Positions 17,601 to 25,654 of a stretch of 38,555 nucleotides of DNA are shown piece by piece. The stretch comes from a virus. Under the pieces are notes generated by a model that saw only the letters and a list, made by a program, of their open reading frames with translations, made no database searches and was not told the origin of the DNA. Position numbers and translations under genes: made by a program. Where the stretch lies: positions 1-38,555 of IMG/VR virus record IMGVR_UViG_3300030339_000119, one strand, 5' to 3'. The number at the start of each line of letters is the position of its first letter. Within the stretch, counting starts at the first letter, position 1.

Positions 17601-20600
17601 CAGTAGGCACCACTGTACTTAACCTGCCAGATGTGGACTCAGACAGCTCAAAGGCTGCAATAGCTAGGCACATAGGAGAAGCGGAATTAGGTAGAGGTAG
17701 AGACGACGTAGGAAAGAAGATGCTTCCTGAGGGTACTTTCATGATAGGTAATCCCGTAACAGGCAAGACAATGGTAGTTAAGATTAAAAATGGTTTTGGT
17801 ACTGGAGGTACTAAGACTACATGGACCTCAGCTATTACAGAGGCTTTTGACCCAGACGGAGGTGAGCATGAAGCACTAACATCTTGGGGTGGACTTGGTA
17901 GAGCTCTAGGTCTTAAGAGTAAAGACATGCAAAATGACATAGTCGCAAAGGCTAATGACCAGGAAGATAAACCCTTTGTTAAGCAAATAAGCGAAGAAGA
18001 ATACAATAGCATGAGAGCAAACACTAAGGTAGGCCTACAAGAGAGTATGACCCACAAGGACTTTAAGCTAGTAGACCAGCGCCTTGATAAGGACAACAAG
18101 TTATCAAGTAGCACCTATGCACAAGATATGCCAGACGGGACACAAAATACCTTTACAGTGGACGCTAAGGGGCATATCACTGACCCAGTAATGGCTAGAC
18201 TTATAAGCCAAACTAAGCCTATTAAGAGCGTAGATGACCTACACGATGTATTAAAAAATGCAGTAGGTAATAGAGCCTGGGTAACTGCTCACTTCGGTAG
18301 TGACATACATGTAGGCAGTGCACTAGGTCATCACGTACAATTGGAATATGATGGTAAGGGAGCGCCTAGAGTAGTCGGTGGTGTATATGATGGCTATAGA
18401 TTTATAGACACCAGAGATATACCAAAGGACTCAATAGACCCAGCCACAGGGGAACCTATTAAAGCATTATTTAAAAATGGTAAGCTAGTCGACAGAGGCT
18501 TAACTACTAAGAATGATGTAGCAATGGATAAGGGCAACCCAGTAATGTACAAGGATGGAGACAAGTACAAGAAGGGTAAAATACACTCTATAGAAGACGG
18601 AAGCTATAAAATAACTGATAGCAAAGGCAACGTAGTCGGAATGTTTAAGAAGGACCAATTGAAGCCAGTTAGAGCAGAGGGTAAGACTAACTCAAAGAGT
18701 GGCCAAGCCGTAGTGAGACTAGCTCAAGATGGAATGCACAGAGCCGATACTAATGCTATGTTTACAGCTGAAAATGACAAAGACCAAAAGAAATTAGATA
18801 AGGCTAGAGACCTATTTAGTCAAGCCCTTCAAAAGGCAGGGGTAAGCAGAGCCTTTGATAAAGAGGGTGTACTAAATAAGGACCTAGAATTAAATGATGA
18901 AACTATGGCTAAGCTTAAAAAAGTACTCGGTAGGTCAAAGGCAGGAAAAGTACTTCTTGACCAATTTAAGAGTGCTTACACTAAAGAGTTAGAAATACAC
19001 GTTCCTGATAGTTTAAAGGCTCAAATAGAGGCTGAGGGTGTTTCTGTTGGACCTAACGGTACAGCTAGAATATCGGTAGGTAAATTTGAGCAATTAAGGG
19101 ATGTACTCGGTGGCTTATCTATAGACAGTGGCGCAAGAAAGCACCTAGAAGAGCACTTTAACAGAAAAGATAGAAAGCCTATGGAAGAACGTATGCCTGA
19201 GATAATAAAGAACTACGACCCACGAAGCGTAGATACAAAGACAGCCTTTGGTAAAGCCTACAGAGACCAGTTTAAAGACGATAGCTTTATGATGGAAAAG
19301 GATAAAGGCCTCTACGGTGTTCAACTTCAAGGTGTAACGCACTTAATTGAAAGAGGCAGAGGTATTGTAGGTCACGGAATGGGTATAGGTAAGACAGCCA
19401 CAGGGGTTGCAGCTGCTATGCACTATAAAGCTACACAAATAGCTAACGGTGAGAAGCCTAAGAAAACTCTTATAGTATCACCAGCTGGTATTCAAAGCGA
19501 CTGGGGTAAGGAAATAGGAGGTAATACTAACTCTAGGGCCCTTTATATAGGCTCACAGGGCACACTTAAAAAGAACAATGCAGACGGTACAGTTATGAAG
19601 GCAGCTAATGGTAGAAATATGTTTGGTCAAAACGGTACAGAGCAAGAGAGCGTAGGTGCTAAACAATTCCTAAAGAACATGGATAGCATAGGCAAAGAAG
19701 ACCACGACTTCCACATCATGAGTTACGACCAATTTAAAAAGATGAGGCATGAGATAGCTAATTCAGGTCTATACGACAATATCATAATAGATGAAATCCA
19801 TGCATTTAAAAACCAAAGTGGCCAACGTGGTAAGTCACTTGCAGAGACTACTGATAAGTTTAAAAACGTTTGGGGGCTATCAGGTACACCTATGGAAAAT
19901 GACGCCAGAGAAGTGTACTCTCTAATAGACACAGTAACAGGTGGTAAACATGCTCTAGGTACTAAAAAAGAGTTTACAGACAACTATCTGATGAAGGATA
20001 AAAATGGTAAAATCATAGGTGTAAAAGAGAATAAGGCACATAAGCTAGGGGATATTTTAGCTAACGTGGTCCAATTTAGAGCAGGCACAGACGTTAAGCG
20101 TACTGACAACAGCACAATCCAGTTCCCACAATTAGTAGGAGCAACCTCAGAGGCTAATCCTAACCCACAAAGTGACTTCATAGGCAACATGGTAGACAGG
20201 AACCGTGACCATCAAACTACTGACTACTATGGAACTAAGCACTCAGTGTTTGACTACAAAGGTGACATGCAGACAGTGACAGCTAAAGATGGCAGCACAT
20301 ACGAAGTACCAACTACAGAGCCTACAAACCTAGATAAGGATACAGAGGACTTCTATAGCAAGTACAGAGAGCTACAAGCACAGCATCTACCTGAATCTAA
20401 GTTAAAGGAACTAGCGCAAGCAGCCTCTACAGGTTATGACACTGGAAGTGCAAATAGCAAGAGCAGCGGTAAGAACTATCTTACAGCTATGCAAAAGCTA
20501 CAAAAATACCTAAACGGTGGTAAGCATATAGAGAACATGTATGTACCTGGAGGTGGAAGTGCACTTGACTCAGAGGCTACAGGGGAGCAAACAATAGCAA

Positions 20601-21610
20601 AGGCACCAGGTAAAAAGAAAGCTGAGGGTATGAAGCCTTATAATCCAGTAACAGGTGAAGGTCATTACACAGTGGACAGCGACGGGCACAAAAGATACTT
20701 TGAAAGTGATGGTAAAGGTGGCTATAACAGAAATGCAGATGGTTCTCCGAAGCTACTACCGCCACTACACTATAACAACCCTAAAGCACAGTACCTAAAG
20801 CAAAGACTAAATACTTACTTAGACGCATTAGCTAATGAAAACGCTAGTCGTAAAAAGGCAGGGCAGCCAGAGCTTATGCCTAAGGTAGTGTGTAAGTCTT
20901 CTTATACAACTTTTGGTACTGACATAATGGATAATGTTATAAGAGACGTACAGAGGGAGCATCCTCACTTAGCATACTGGGCTAATAAGCTTAAGAAAGA
21001 AGGAAAGCCACCATTAGACGCAGGGCAATTTACTGGGGAAGCAACTGACAGAGAGTCTACAAAGACTGGCTTCAGAGGTAATAAAAAAGACTATGCTAAC
21101 AACCAGGGTAACTTGTGGGCAACTACAGTATCTCCAGCAGGTAAGGAAGGTGTAGACTTTGGTAATGCACACCTTATGCTTATGTATGACCAAGACTGGA
21201 ACCCACAGAGGATGGCACAGTTCACTGCCAGAGTTAGACGTTCGGACTCTGCAGAGAAAGCTCATAATCAAGTAGGAAGGTCGAACTCAGTAAGAGTAGA
21301 GTCTCTTCATATGCCAGGCACAGTGGAGGACTTTATGTTTAATGCTGAAGATGCTAAGATGAGGGACATTAACCAGGTTACTAGGGCAACTAGAGACGAA
21401 GAGGAGTCCCGTAAGTTTGGGGACTCAGAGGCGCAAATAGGTACTAGTAGAAGATTCTCCAGAGGCGCAAACCGTAAAGTGGGTAATACACCTAAGAATA
21501 CTAAACTAGCACCTGACAGAGAAGTGGCTATACCTGAGCCAAGAAAAAGAGCTGCAGCAAGGCAAGAAGTTGCAGCAACAAAAGCACTGAAGCTAGTAAT
21601 TTTATTATAA
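14663..21610 (+). CDS. Giant polyvalent protein: sigma-70-like region and SNF2-type helicase
   Basis: 2315 aa from the ATG behind AAAGGGGG (an ATG at 14603 lies in the promoter and is rejected). Residues 1-80: a small beta region (TANGRFTTVRTG). 85-250: Lys/Ala/Thr-rich, like histone H1 tails. About 300-620: sigma-70-like, with a region-2-like stretch around 314-420, a region-3-like LGRNPEDKELAEHL at 432, and a region-4-like segment with LTMDETAEI at 574. Around 1293-1320: a short SH3-like stretch. 1550-2240: SF2/SNF2 helicase with GMGIGKT (1572-1578), DEIH (1710-1713), GLSGTPMEN and motif VI QFTARVRR (2186-2193). It is probably packaged in the head and ejected. The helicase call is firm; the sigma call is moderate. 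Confidence 0.8.
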   Translation: MDTTEPILYIDLQKSVSWKEELHKRTANGRFTTVRTGSKIVTSTGKTGVVTKVGDEHYHYRDDSTGKLGKVAKNNAIHHADHAKAMEAQKKAKRKKAAAAKGTATKVTNKANGHGKAKELPIPKTKAAEAKSTKKTSTAAKKATVAAPTTKVTKTKPTEAKVTKTAAKAKPATTKAATKKATVTPAAPLVITPKGTAKAKSKKVKKVIPPAPKPTDSVFDASPNSRGNVAAKVKTTPIKNAGKKAVDPMDDKQNQELKKYENMENDRDTTQDIDNMWNSKPVQRLMNRAPEKRSEDDIRALAGDITTKNDKLARHATLQMGKARGLNLLMQQNRIGDVGQSGNGEVINQETGYYGDLLQAARTSMYETLYKIMKGSQNPKAGASIGAHVVNRMKQQLHGDIYDLMHDVPAPHEIRTAIADMESGRKTLQQTLGRNPEDKELAEHLQATSKRFKEAPIMDHPTYDEKTNQWVGFKNRIADPVERLRALSTYAAQQKATSMDKNMASEGENEVNVGTNLKDENLTPDEAYERKERQKELETDIPAALDQLGLNEKEKMVFMTMFGSPSAKIKRGNLTMDETAEIINNEGGYDGGQKANKQWVNKYYRSAMEKIIAARKSNHPALQELQSKFMKSLFFDLVFKALYEYDLIKSMHSWGIGIETLHQEYTRTAGAANLLSLRKSLAPYEYIGSVVTTEDGGIHARIVEFAVPDDTALYKSFSASMDQLKKSMFPHVGKSNHEINKKAADYVKANKAKYSSASDAQHAAAKAKKGDLTWSEKLLLDNPGSAWLSWGGKRILIAVGDGKVLYDSSNEQHRDTHNNGASEDKIDFHHEKDKLAEQGLEDTEESRAKVNDGIQAFKEQMDDMRTEWKTKVQPKLRDENEHKVGNAYMNMTEAQRKEVEDAQDKKYAVGKTIFEWHEAAITEAANELRAKAKDIDADDSLDKAGKKAALDAAKEEFALKMQKIGGAKSNGMGTKKKMIPVGTTVLNLPDVDSDSSKAAIARHIGEAELGRGRDDVGKKMLPEGTFMIGNPVTGKTMVVKIKNGFGTGGTKTTWTSAITEAFDPDGGEHEALTSWGGLGRALGLKSKDMQNDIVAKANDQEDKPFVKQISEEEYNSMRANTKVGLQESMTHKDFKLVDQRLDKDNKLSSSTYAQDMPDGTQNTFTVDAKGHITDPVMARLISQTKPIKSVDDLHDVLKNAVGNRAWVTAHFGSDIHVGSALGHHVQLEYDGKGAPRVVGGVYDGYRFIDTRDIPKDSIDPATGEPIKALFKNGKLVDRGLTTKNDVAMDKGNPVMYKDGDKYKKGKIHSIEDGSYKITDSKGNVVGMFKKDQLKPVRAEGKTNSKSGQAVVRLAQDGMHRADTNAMFTAENDKDQKKLDKARDLFSQALQKAGVSRAFDKEGVLNKDLELNDETMAKLKKVLGRSKAGKVLLDQFKSAYTKELEIHVPDSLKAQIEAEGVSVGPNGTARISVGKFEQLRDVLGGLSIDSGARKHLEEHFNRKDRKPMEERMPEIIKNYDPRSVDTKTAFGKAYRDQFKDDSFMMEKDKGLYGVQLQGVTHLIERGRGIVGHGMGIGKTATGVAAAMHYKATQIANGEKPKKTLIVSPAGIQSDWGKEIGGNTNSRALYIGSQGTLKKNNADGTVMKAANGRNMFGQNGTEQESVGAKQFLKNMDSIGKEDHDFHIMSYDQFKKMRHEIANSGLYDNIIIDEIHAFKNQSGQRGKSLAETTDKFKNVWGLSGTPMENDAREVYSLIDTVTGGKHALGTKKEFTDNYLMKDKNGKIIGVKENKAHKLGDILANVVQFRAGTDVKRTDNSTIQFPQLVGATSEANPNPQSDFIGNMVDRNRDHQTTDYYGTKHSVFDYKGDMQTVTAKDGSTYEVPTTEPTNLDKDTEDFYSKYRELQAQHLPESKLKELAQAASTGYDTGSANSKSSGKNYLTAMQKLQKYLNGGKHIENMYVPGGGSALDSEATGEQTIAKAPGKKKAEGMKPYNPVTGEGHYTVDSDGHKRYFESDGKGGYNRNADGSPKLLPPLHYNNPKAQYLKQRLNTYLDALANENASRKKAGQPELMPKVVCKSSYTTFGTDIMDNVIRDVQREHPHLAYWANKLKKEGKPPLDAGQFTGEATDRESTKTGFRGNKKDYANNQGNLWATTVSPAGKEGVDFGNAHLMLMYDQDWNPQRMAQFTARVRRSDSAEKAHNQVGRSNSVRVESLHMPGTVEDFMFNAEDAKMRDINQVTRATRDEEESRKFGDSEAQIGTSRRFSRGANRKVGNTPKNTKLAPDREVAIPEPRKRAAARQEVAATKALKLVILL

Positions 21611-21613
21611 GTG

Positions 21614-21631
21614 GAGCCTCTACGGAGGCTC
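21614..21631 (+). other. UNCG-tetraloop hairpin, copy 1
   Basis: GAGCCTC, loop TACG, GAGGCTC: a perfect 7-bp stem closed by C(UACG)G, an extra-stable RNA tetraloop. No T-run follows, so it is a poor terminator. It lies between the giant gene stop and the next ribosome site and may act as an RNA end-protecting or processing element. Confidence 0.6.
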
Positions 21632-21652
21632 TGTATAAAAGGAGGCATAATT

Positions 21653-22726
21653 ATGAGCGATAACGTAGCTAATCAAATTAACAGCATTAGGCTAGCATTA
21701 GAAAACCAGCGAGCTTACTTTAAGGATAAGACAGATGGCCACGCAACACAAATAGCTAGTCTAAATACAAATAAAAGAATATTCAAGCCAAAACTATGTA
21801 CTATGATGCTTGATACAGCTATGAGTCCTGAATGGGAAAATTATTATTCAGATGCGAGTCGCACAACAGGTTTAGATAATATACAAGAATATGGGTATGA
21901 TGGGTATATAGCAACGGTTGAGATACAACCTAGCAAAGCACAAAGAGACGCATTCATAGCAGGAACATTAGCAGAATCAGCATTAGTATATAGAAGTTAT
22001 TCTTCAATAGATATACTTGTGCAAGAAATAGCTGACGCAACAGCAAGAGGACTTAAAATGTTAGGCTTAGAAGTACATTGCATATGGGCAAGGGATAACT
22101 GGAGTAAATTAACACCCGCTACATTCTTTTCTCAATTTGATATAGGATTGCAAAATTTAATGACAAATATTAATTGCGGAGAATTTATAACTTTATTCAA
22201 CGAATGTGGCTCAGCTAATATTTTAGCAAGTAGTAACTATTCTTATATTGAAACATCCTTAGCTAAAGTACAAGCAAAAGGGTACAAAACTGGTCTTGCA
22301 GGCGATGGTGTAATAACTGGTCTAATGAACTATGTAGATATTATATCTATTCATAGTTACCCAACTATTAGCAATAAAGGCACAGGGGTTACCATACAGG
22401 ATGGTATAATTGCGTGGGAGCTATCAAGACTAAGAGATACTATAAGAAACTACCATGTTTCATACCCAACTAAAGATATATGGATATCGGAAACAGGCAC
22501 ACAAAATTATTATGAGTCATTAGTATGGCCAGAGGCATACTTAGCTACAGGAACTAAGAGTTCTAATAATATAGTGCAAAGGATTTATCAAGAAGGATTA
22601 TTAGAATACTTCAAAAATGAAACTTACATTAAAGGGGTGTCTCTTTTCTACTTAGATACATCTGCACACTACCAATTGTTACAAGAATTATATGATTTCT
22701 ATTTAAGGAATGGGGGCGAATCATAA
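21653..22726 (+). CDS. Virion-associated glycosidase-like TIM-barrel protein
   Basis: 357 aa from ATG at 21653 (AAAGGAGG site). Residues 1-40 are a helical, coiled-coil-like leader common in phage structural proteins (NQINSIRLALENQ). The rest reads as a clan GH-A glycoside hydrolase barrel: E184 in LFNECGS fits the acid/base after Asn, and E280 in WISETG fits the nucleophile near the barrel end, with HSYP between them. The substrate is unknown; it could be host surface or gut polysaccharide. The stop overlaps the next start (TAATG), so the two are translationally coupled and probably form one virion module. Confidence 0.6.
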   Translation: MSDNVANQINSIRLALENQRAYFKDKTDGHATQIASLNTNKRIFKPKLCTMMLDTAMSPEWENYYSDASRTTGLDNIQEYGYDGYIATVEIQPSKAQRDAFIAGTLAESALVYRSYSSIDILVQEIADATARGLKMLGLEVHCIWARDNWSKLTPATFFSQFDIGLQNLMTNINCGEFITLFNECGSANILASSNYSYIETSLAKVQAKGYKTGLAGDGVITGLMNYVDIISIHSYPTISNKGTGVTIQDGIIAWELSRLRDTIRNYHVSYPTKDIWISETGTQNYYESLVWPEAYLATGTKSSNNIVQRIYQEGLLEYFKNETYIKGVSLFYLDTSAHYQLLQELYDFYLRNGGES

Positions 22727-23517
22727 TGATAGGATGTGTCAAATCATACGGAGAACTAGCACCAATAAGCTTAGACTATAGTGCATATGCGGTTGCATTG
22801 TTTAGAATTAAAATTACAACAGCAGAAAGAGTGGATATTAATAATTTAGGCGCATTAGTAGTTAGACTTTACTCTATAGGTGCATCTATAAAATATAGGG
22901 ATTTAGCAATAAAGGTAGAGTCTACTGATGGAACAACATTTGTAGTAAATATGAATGAGTTTTTAAAAAATTCAGCTTCAGACATCCCATGTCGTATTAA
23001 AATAGTTGGCAATTATGCATATTTTTATGCGCAAGCATGTAATAAATATGAATCGTTAGCCTTCCAAATTTTATATGCTGTGCATCAAGGCTATGTGGAA
23101 ACCCTAGATTCGAGTTATACAATGACTAATGCAGATTTCATAGCAACTACAAATTCCTATGCACCTGGAAACTATGCGTTTTATACACCAAGTATCACTT
23201 ATAATGCATCATATTGTAGTGTATCTAATGATAGCCAAGTAGACAATAATACCATCGACGAGTTTGTAGTTGCACATATTACTACAAGAGTGTGTATAAC
23301 CGCAGCATGCCCAGCAGGTACAGTACTATTTACCTGTAATAAGCTACCTTTAAATAGGTCAGTCGTATTTTTTGCGGACATTCAAGCTGCTTATGATATG
23401 ACGGTCACACCTACTAGGGTGCCTATGAGTATTAACACTAGTGGGCAATGTACTTGCAAGCAAGCGTTAGTATCAAGTAATAATTTATACATTGATGTAC
23501 GCTATAAATTTCAGTAG
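22726..23517 (+). CDS. Hypothetical virion surface protein (fibre/baseplate-like)
   Basis: 263 aa, coupled to the glycosidase-like gene. It is rich in Thr, Ser, Asn, Tyr and Val, with alternating hydrophobic residues that suggest mostly beta structure. The style is that of phage fibre, upper-baseplate or decoration proteins, but I recognise no family. No signal peptide or membrane segment. The base composition is slightly more AT-rich than the head genes, as often seen for receptor-contact genes that are swapped among phages. Confidence 0.55.
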   Translation: MIGCVKSYGELAPISLDYSAYAVALFRIKITTAERVDINNLGALVVRLYSIGASIKYRDLAIKVESTDGTTFVVNMNEFLKNSASDIPCRIKIVGNYAYFYAQACNKYESLAFQILYAVHQGYVETLDSSYTMTNADFIATTNSYAPGNYAFYTPSITYNASYCSVSNDSQVDNNTIDEFVVAHITTRVCITAACPAGTVLFTCNKLPLNRSVVFFADIQAAYDMTVTPTRVPMSINTSGQCTCKQALVSSNNLYIDVRYKFQ

Positions 23518-23563
23518 TGGGCTTGTTTGATTATGTCTAGTAAAATAATTTTAATATAGTTAG

Positions 23564-23581
23564 GAGCCTCTACGGGGGCTC
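23564..23581 (+). other. UNCG-tetraloop hairpin, copy 2
   Basis: GAGCCTC, loop TACG, GGGGCTC: the same hairpin as at 21614 with one U-G pair, again just before a ribosome site (TAGGGGGT). The two copies share left arm and loop exactly. Confidence 0.55.
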
Positions 23582-23599
23582 GCTGTAGGGGGTAGAACA

Positions 23600-23854
23600 A
23601 TGGAAGACGCTGATAGAATGTTTGATAAAGCCTCATTCAGAGGTCTAAACAGTGCCTCAGAGGCCAAGTCAGCTGTGCACTACTTAGCACACAATGAGAT
23701 TAAGTTTAGGCAAGAGCTAGCCACTGAGGGCTTAAGCTATGAAGAGACACAGAAAGAAGTTGCAGCTATATGGAAGTCAGTACTAGCCGCCTGTGACAAG
23801 TACAAATACTCAGACTACATTACAATAAGTAAAAAACAAATATATAAAGTTTAG
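23600..23854 (+). CDS. Small hypothetical helical protein
   Basis: 84 aa, ATG with a TAGGGGGT site. Charged and mostly helical (SEAKSAVHYLAHNEI, SYEETQKEVAAIWKSVLAAC). No family recognised. It lies between structural genes, 11 nt before the next start, so it is probably a small head or assembly factor. Confidence 0.6.
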   Translation: MEDADRMFDKASFRGLNSASEAKSAVHYLAHNEIKFRQELATEGLSYEETQKEVAAIWKSVLAACDKYKYSDYITISKKQIYKV

Positions 23855-23865
23855 GAGGTCCTAAT

Positions 23866-24462
23866 ATGGGATATGCAGAATCACAAAGATACTTTAATAC
23901 AGCTGCAGGCCAAACTGAGGTACTACAAGGTAGCAACGGTCTGTTATATGAGACTACACCTGCCTTTACAGTGCAAGCTTCTATAACAAGAAGTAGCACC
24001 GTAACTACCTATACAGCAGGTCAGCTAATATTAGGGTCAGGAGCTACAGTGCTCCCAGCATTAGACTTAAGCTCTCTTGTAGGGCTAAGCTTAGCAAATA
24101 GAAAAATAGCAATTACAGGTGCCTTTTTAGTATCTAGTAATGGCGCAAATAGTGCTTTTAATGGCTCTATAGATTTTTTTAATGTCAATAGCCCAGCAGG
24201 CACAGCGTATGCAGATTATGTAGCATTCACACCGACTGCAGCTGCACTAGCAAGTAATTTTGTGGGCACTCTAGACAACATGAATAATACTAGAAAATAT
24301 GGTACAGTGTCTAATTTATCTATGCAGACAGAGGTGCTAAGAAAATGTACACTTGATGCAAATAGTAAGCTGTACTTTGCTCCAATAGTTGGGGCAAGTG
24401 GCTATACACCTGCAAGTGGTGAAGTGCTTACACTAATACTAAAATTCTACTTGTTAAACTAG
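23866..24462 (+). CDS. Structural/head-decoration-like protein
   Basis: 198 aa, GGAGGTCC ribosome site. Thr/Ser/Ala-rich and beta-strand-like, with a PAFTVQASITRSSTVTTYTAGQ section followed by a closing LTLILKFYLLN strand. This layout (a TRPxDTTaYTaGD-like opening and a hydrophobic last strand) recurs in small phage virion proteins of unknown or decoration role. It lies in a run of surface-protein genes. The assignment is by style only. Confidence 0.5.
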   Translation: MGYAESQRYFNTAAGQTEVLQGSNGLLYETTPAFTVQASITRSSTVTTYTAGQLILGSGATVLPALDLSSLVGLSLANRKIAITGAFLVSSNGANSAFNGSIDFFNVNSPAGTAYADYVAFTPTAAALASNFVGTLDNMNNTRKYGTVSNLSMQTEVLRKCTLDANSKLYFAPIVGASGYTPASGEVLTLILKFYLLN

Positions 24463-24475
24463 AGGAGGCGCCAGT

Positions 24476-25378
24476 ATGAGTATACTGCTTAATAGTGCAC
24501 CTAAAAAAGGAATAGTAAAAAATGGCTTGATTTTAAATTTAGATGGTAGAGACTTTCAAAACAAGCCGTCTACAACTACCTGGAAAGACAGAGGACCAGG
24601 AAGTTCTTATCAGTATTCTAACATGTGTACTAATGGTGATTTTAGCCTAGATACCAATGCAGATGGGATAGCAGATGGGATTGGAATAAGCACATCAACA
24701 GCAAACAATTTATCTGTAAGTAATAATACACAGTCATTTACACCTACTGCTATTTACGGGGGAATAGCATTTCAAATGTCCTTTGTACAGAATCATGTAT
24801 ACTATGCATCAGTAAAGGTTAATTCTACCCATATCATCACAGTACAGTTTAATGACGCTCCCACATATTCAGCCAGTCACAACTCAGGAGTAGCTAGTTT
24901 TCAAAGAATAACCCTAAGGTATGTTAAGACATCTGCTAACGCAGCAGGAGCACTTAATATACAAGATAATAATACTAGTGGGTTTGTGCCAGTACAAGTG
25001 CAACAGCTACTAATCTTAGATTTAACTACAATTTTTGGAGCAGGAAATGAACCTACACAAGCATGGTGTGATGCCAATCTAGGCTCTGTATCAGCTACTG
25101 GCCGCACAATAAAGGGTAACGATGCTATTCCCAGTAATTTTAGCTATACCTCAAGTAGTGGCAGCGATAACAGAGGTGGGGTAGTATTTGATGGTGTAGA
25201 TGATAAGATAACCATACCCAACTCAGGTAGTTTTATATCTATGTATAAAAACGGTGTTGCAATAACACCAAGGGACACTATAAGCGATGCAGGCACTGTG
25301 AAAAGCATTCTAGCTTATAACAGAACTTTAACTCAATCAGAAATTGTGCAGAACTATATAGCTGTTCAAAAAAGGTAA
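24476..25378 (+). CDS. LamG/concanavalin-like fibre protein, apparently shortened
   Basis: 300 aa, GAGGAGG site. Residues 15-40 (GLILNLDGRDF, TWKDRG) open a LamG-like sandwich. An inserted carbohydrate-binding-like module follows (NMCTNGDFSLDTNADG to LTTIFGAGNEP, about 50-200), a phrase common in phage tail and fibre proteins. The sandwich resumes at GVVFDGVDDKITIP and ends with LAYNRTLTQSEIVQNY, the usual LamG close. Only about 30 residues lie between those two marks, where a full LamG domain has about 100-130, so the middle strands appear lost. It likely binds glycans or another fibre. Confidence 0.6.
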   Translation: MSILLNSAPKKGIVKNGLILNLDGRDFQNKPSTTTWKDRGPGSSYQYSNMCTNGDFSLDTNADGIADGIGISTSTANNLSVSNNTQSFTPTAIYGGIAFQMSFVQNHVYYASVKVNSTHIITVQFNDAPTYSASHNSGVASFQRITLRYVKTSANAAGALNIQDNNTSGFVPVQVQQLLILDLTTIFGAGNEPTQAWCDANLGSVSATGRTIKGNDAIPSNFSYTSSSGSDNRGGVVFDGVDDKITIPNSGSFISMYKNGVAITPRDTISDAGTVKSILAYNRTLTQSEIVQNYIAVQKR

Positions 25379-25384
25379 TTGCTC

Positions 25385-25424
25385 AAAATAGCAGGAGATA
25401 TAATATCTTCTGCTATTTTATTTT
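25385..25424 (+). terminator. Strong intrinsic terminator
   Basis: A 15-bp stem (AAAATAGCAG plus GAGAT, paired with ATCTT plus CTGCTATTTT; 25385-25399 with 25405-25419), 5-nt loop ATAAT, then T-rich ATTTT. It ends the surface-protein transcript just before the structured leader. Confidence 0.88.
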
Positions 25425-25501
25425 GTGGTGCTAAACTTAAGCAATTTTAGCCTTGCTAAACCTTTCCAAAGTTGGTATATTTGTAGTGTAAATTTATGTA
25501 A

Positions 25502-25646
25502 GCAGTGCACTATACAACAAAACCACGTAAGGGGTAGTATAGAGTCGTGTGTGTACCAGTCAGGTCGGTTCTGCCAGCTCTACCGCCCTACTTTGAGCAC
25601 TGCACACGGTTCTATAGTGCCCCTTAAGTCATATATTCAAGGGAGG
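25502..25646 (+). ncRNA. Structured RNA leader, possible switch, before the protease gene
   Basis: No gene lies in 25425-25654. A long hairpin pairs 25529-25551 with 25603-25625 (22 of 23 positions, three of them wobbles). Upstream, GCAGTGC (25502-25508) can pair instead with GCACTGC (25597-25603), and GCACTATA (25507-25514) with TATAGTGC (25613-25620). Both compete with the long hairpin. The hairpin's last bases CCCTT (25621-25625) can also pair with AAGGG (25639-25643) of the ribosome site. A small hairpin (25446-25460) lies further upstream. No known riboswitch class is recognised. Confidence 0.5.
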
Positions 25647-25654
25647 TGGTACAC

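Noticed and set aside
17368-18114. Long open frame on the minus strand (and others opposite both giants, e.g. 9376-9942, 14926-15390, 12088-12564)
   Set aside because: They lie antisense to coding regions with low-complexity or strongly biased codons, lack ribosome sites, and read as Leu/Ser/Val-rich filler.
25535-25620. tRNA-like D-arm (GCTC ... GGTA-GAGC) on the minus strand in the leader RNA
   Set aside because: Acceptor, anticodon and T stems do not pair, and the region is better explained by the long plus-strand hairpin.
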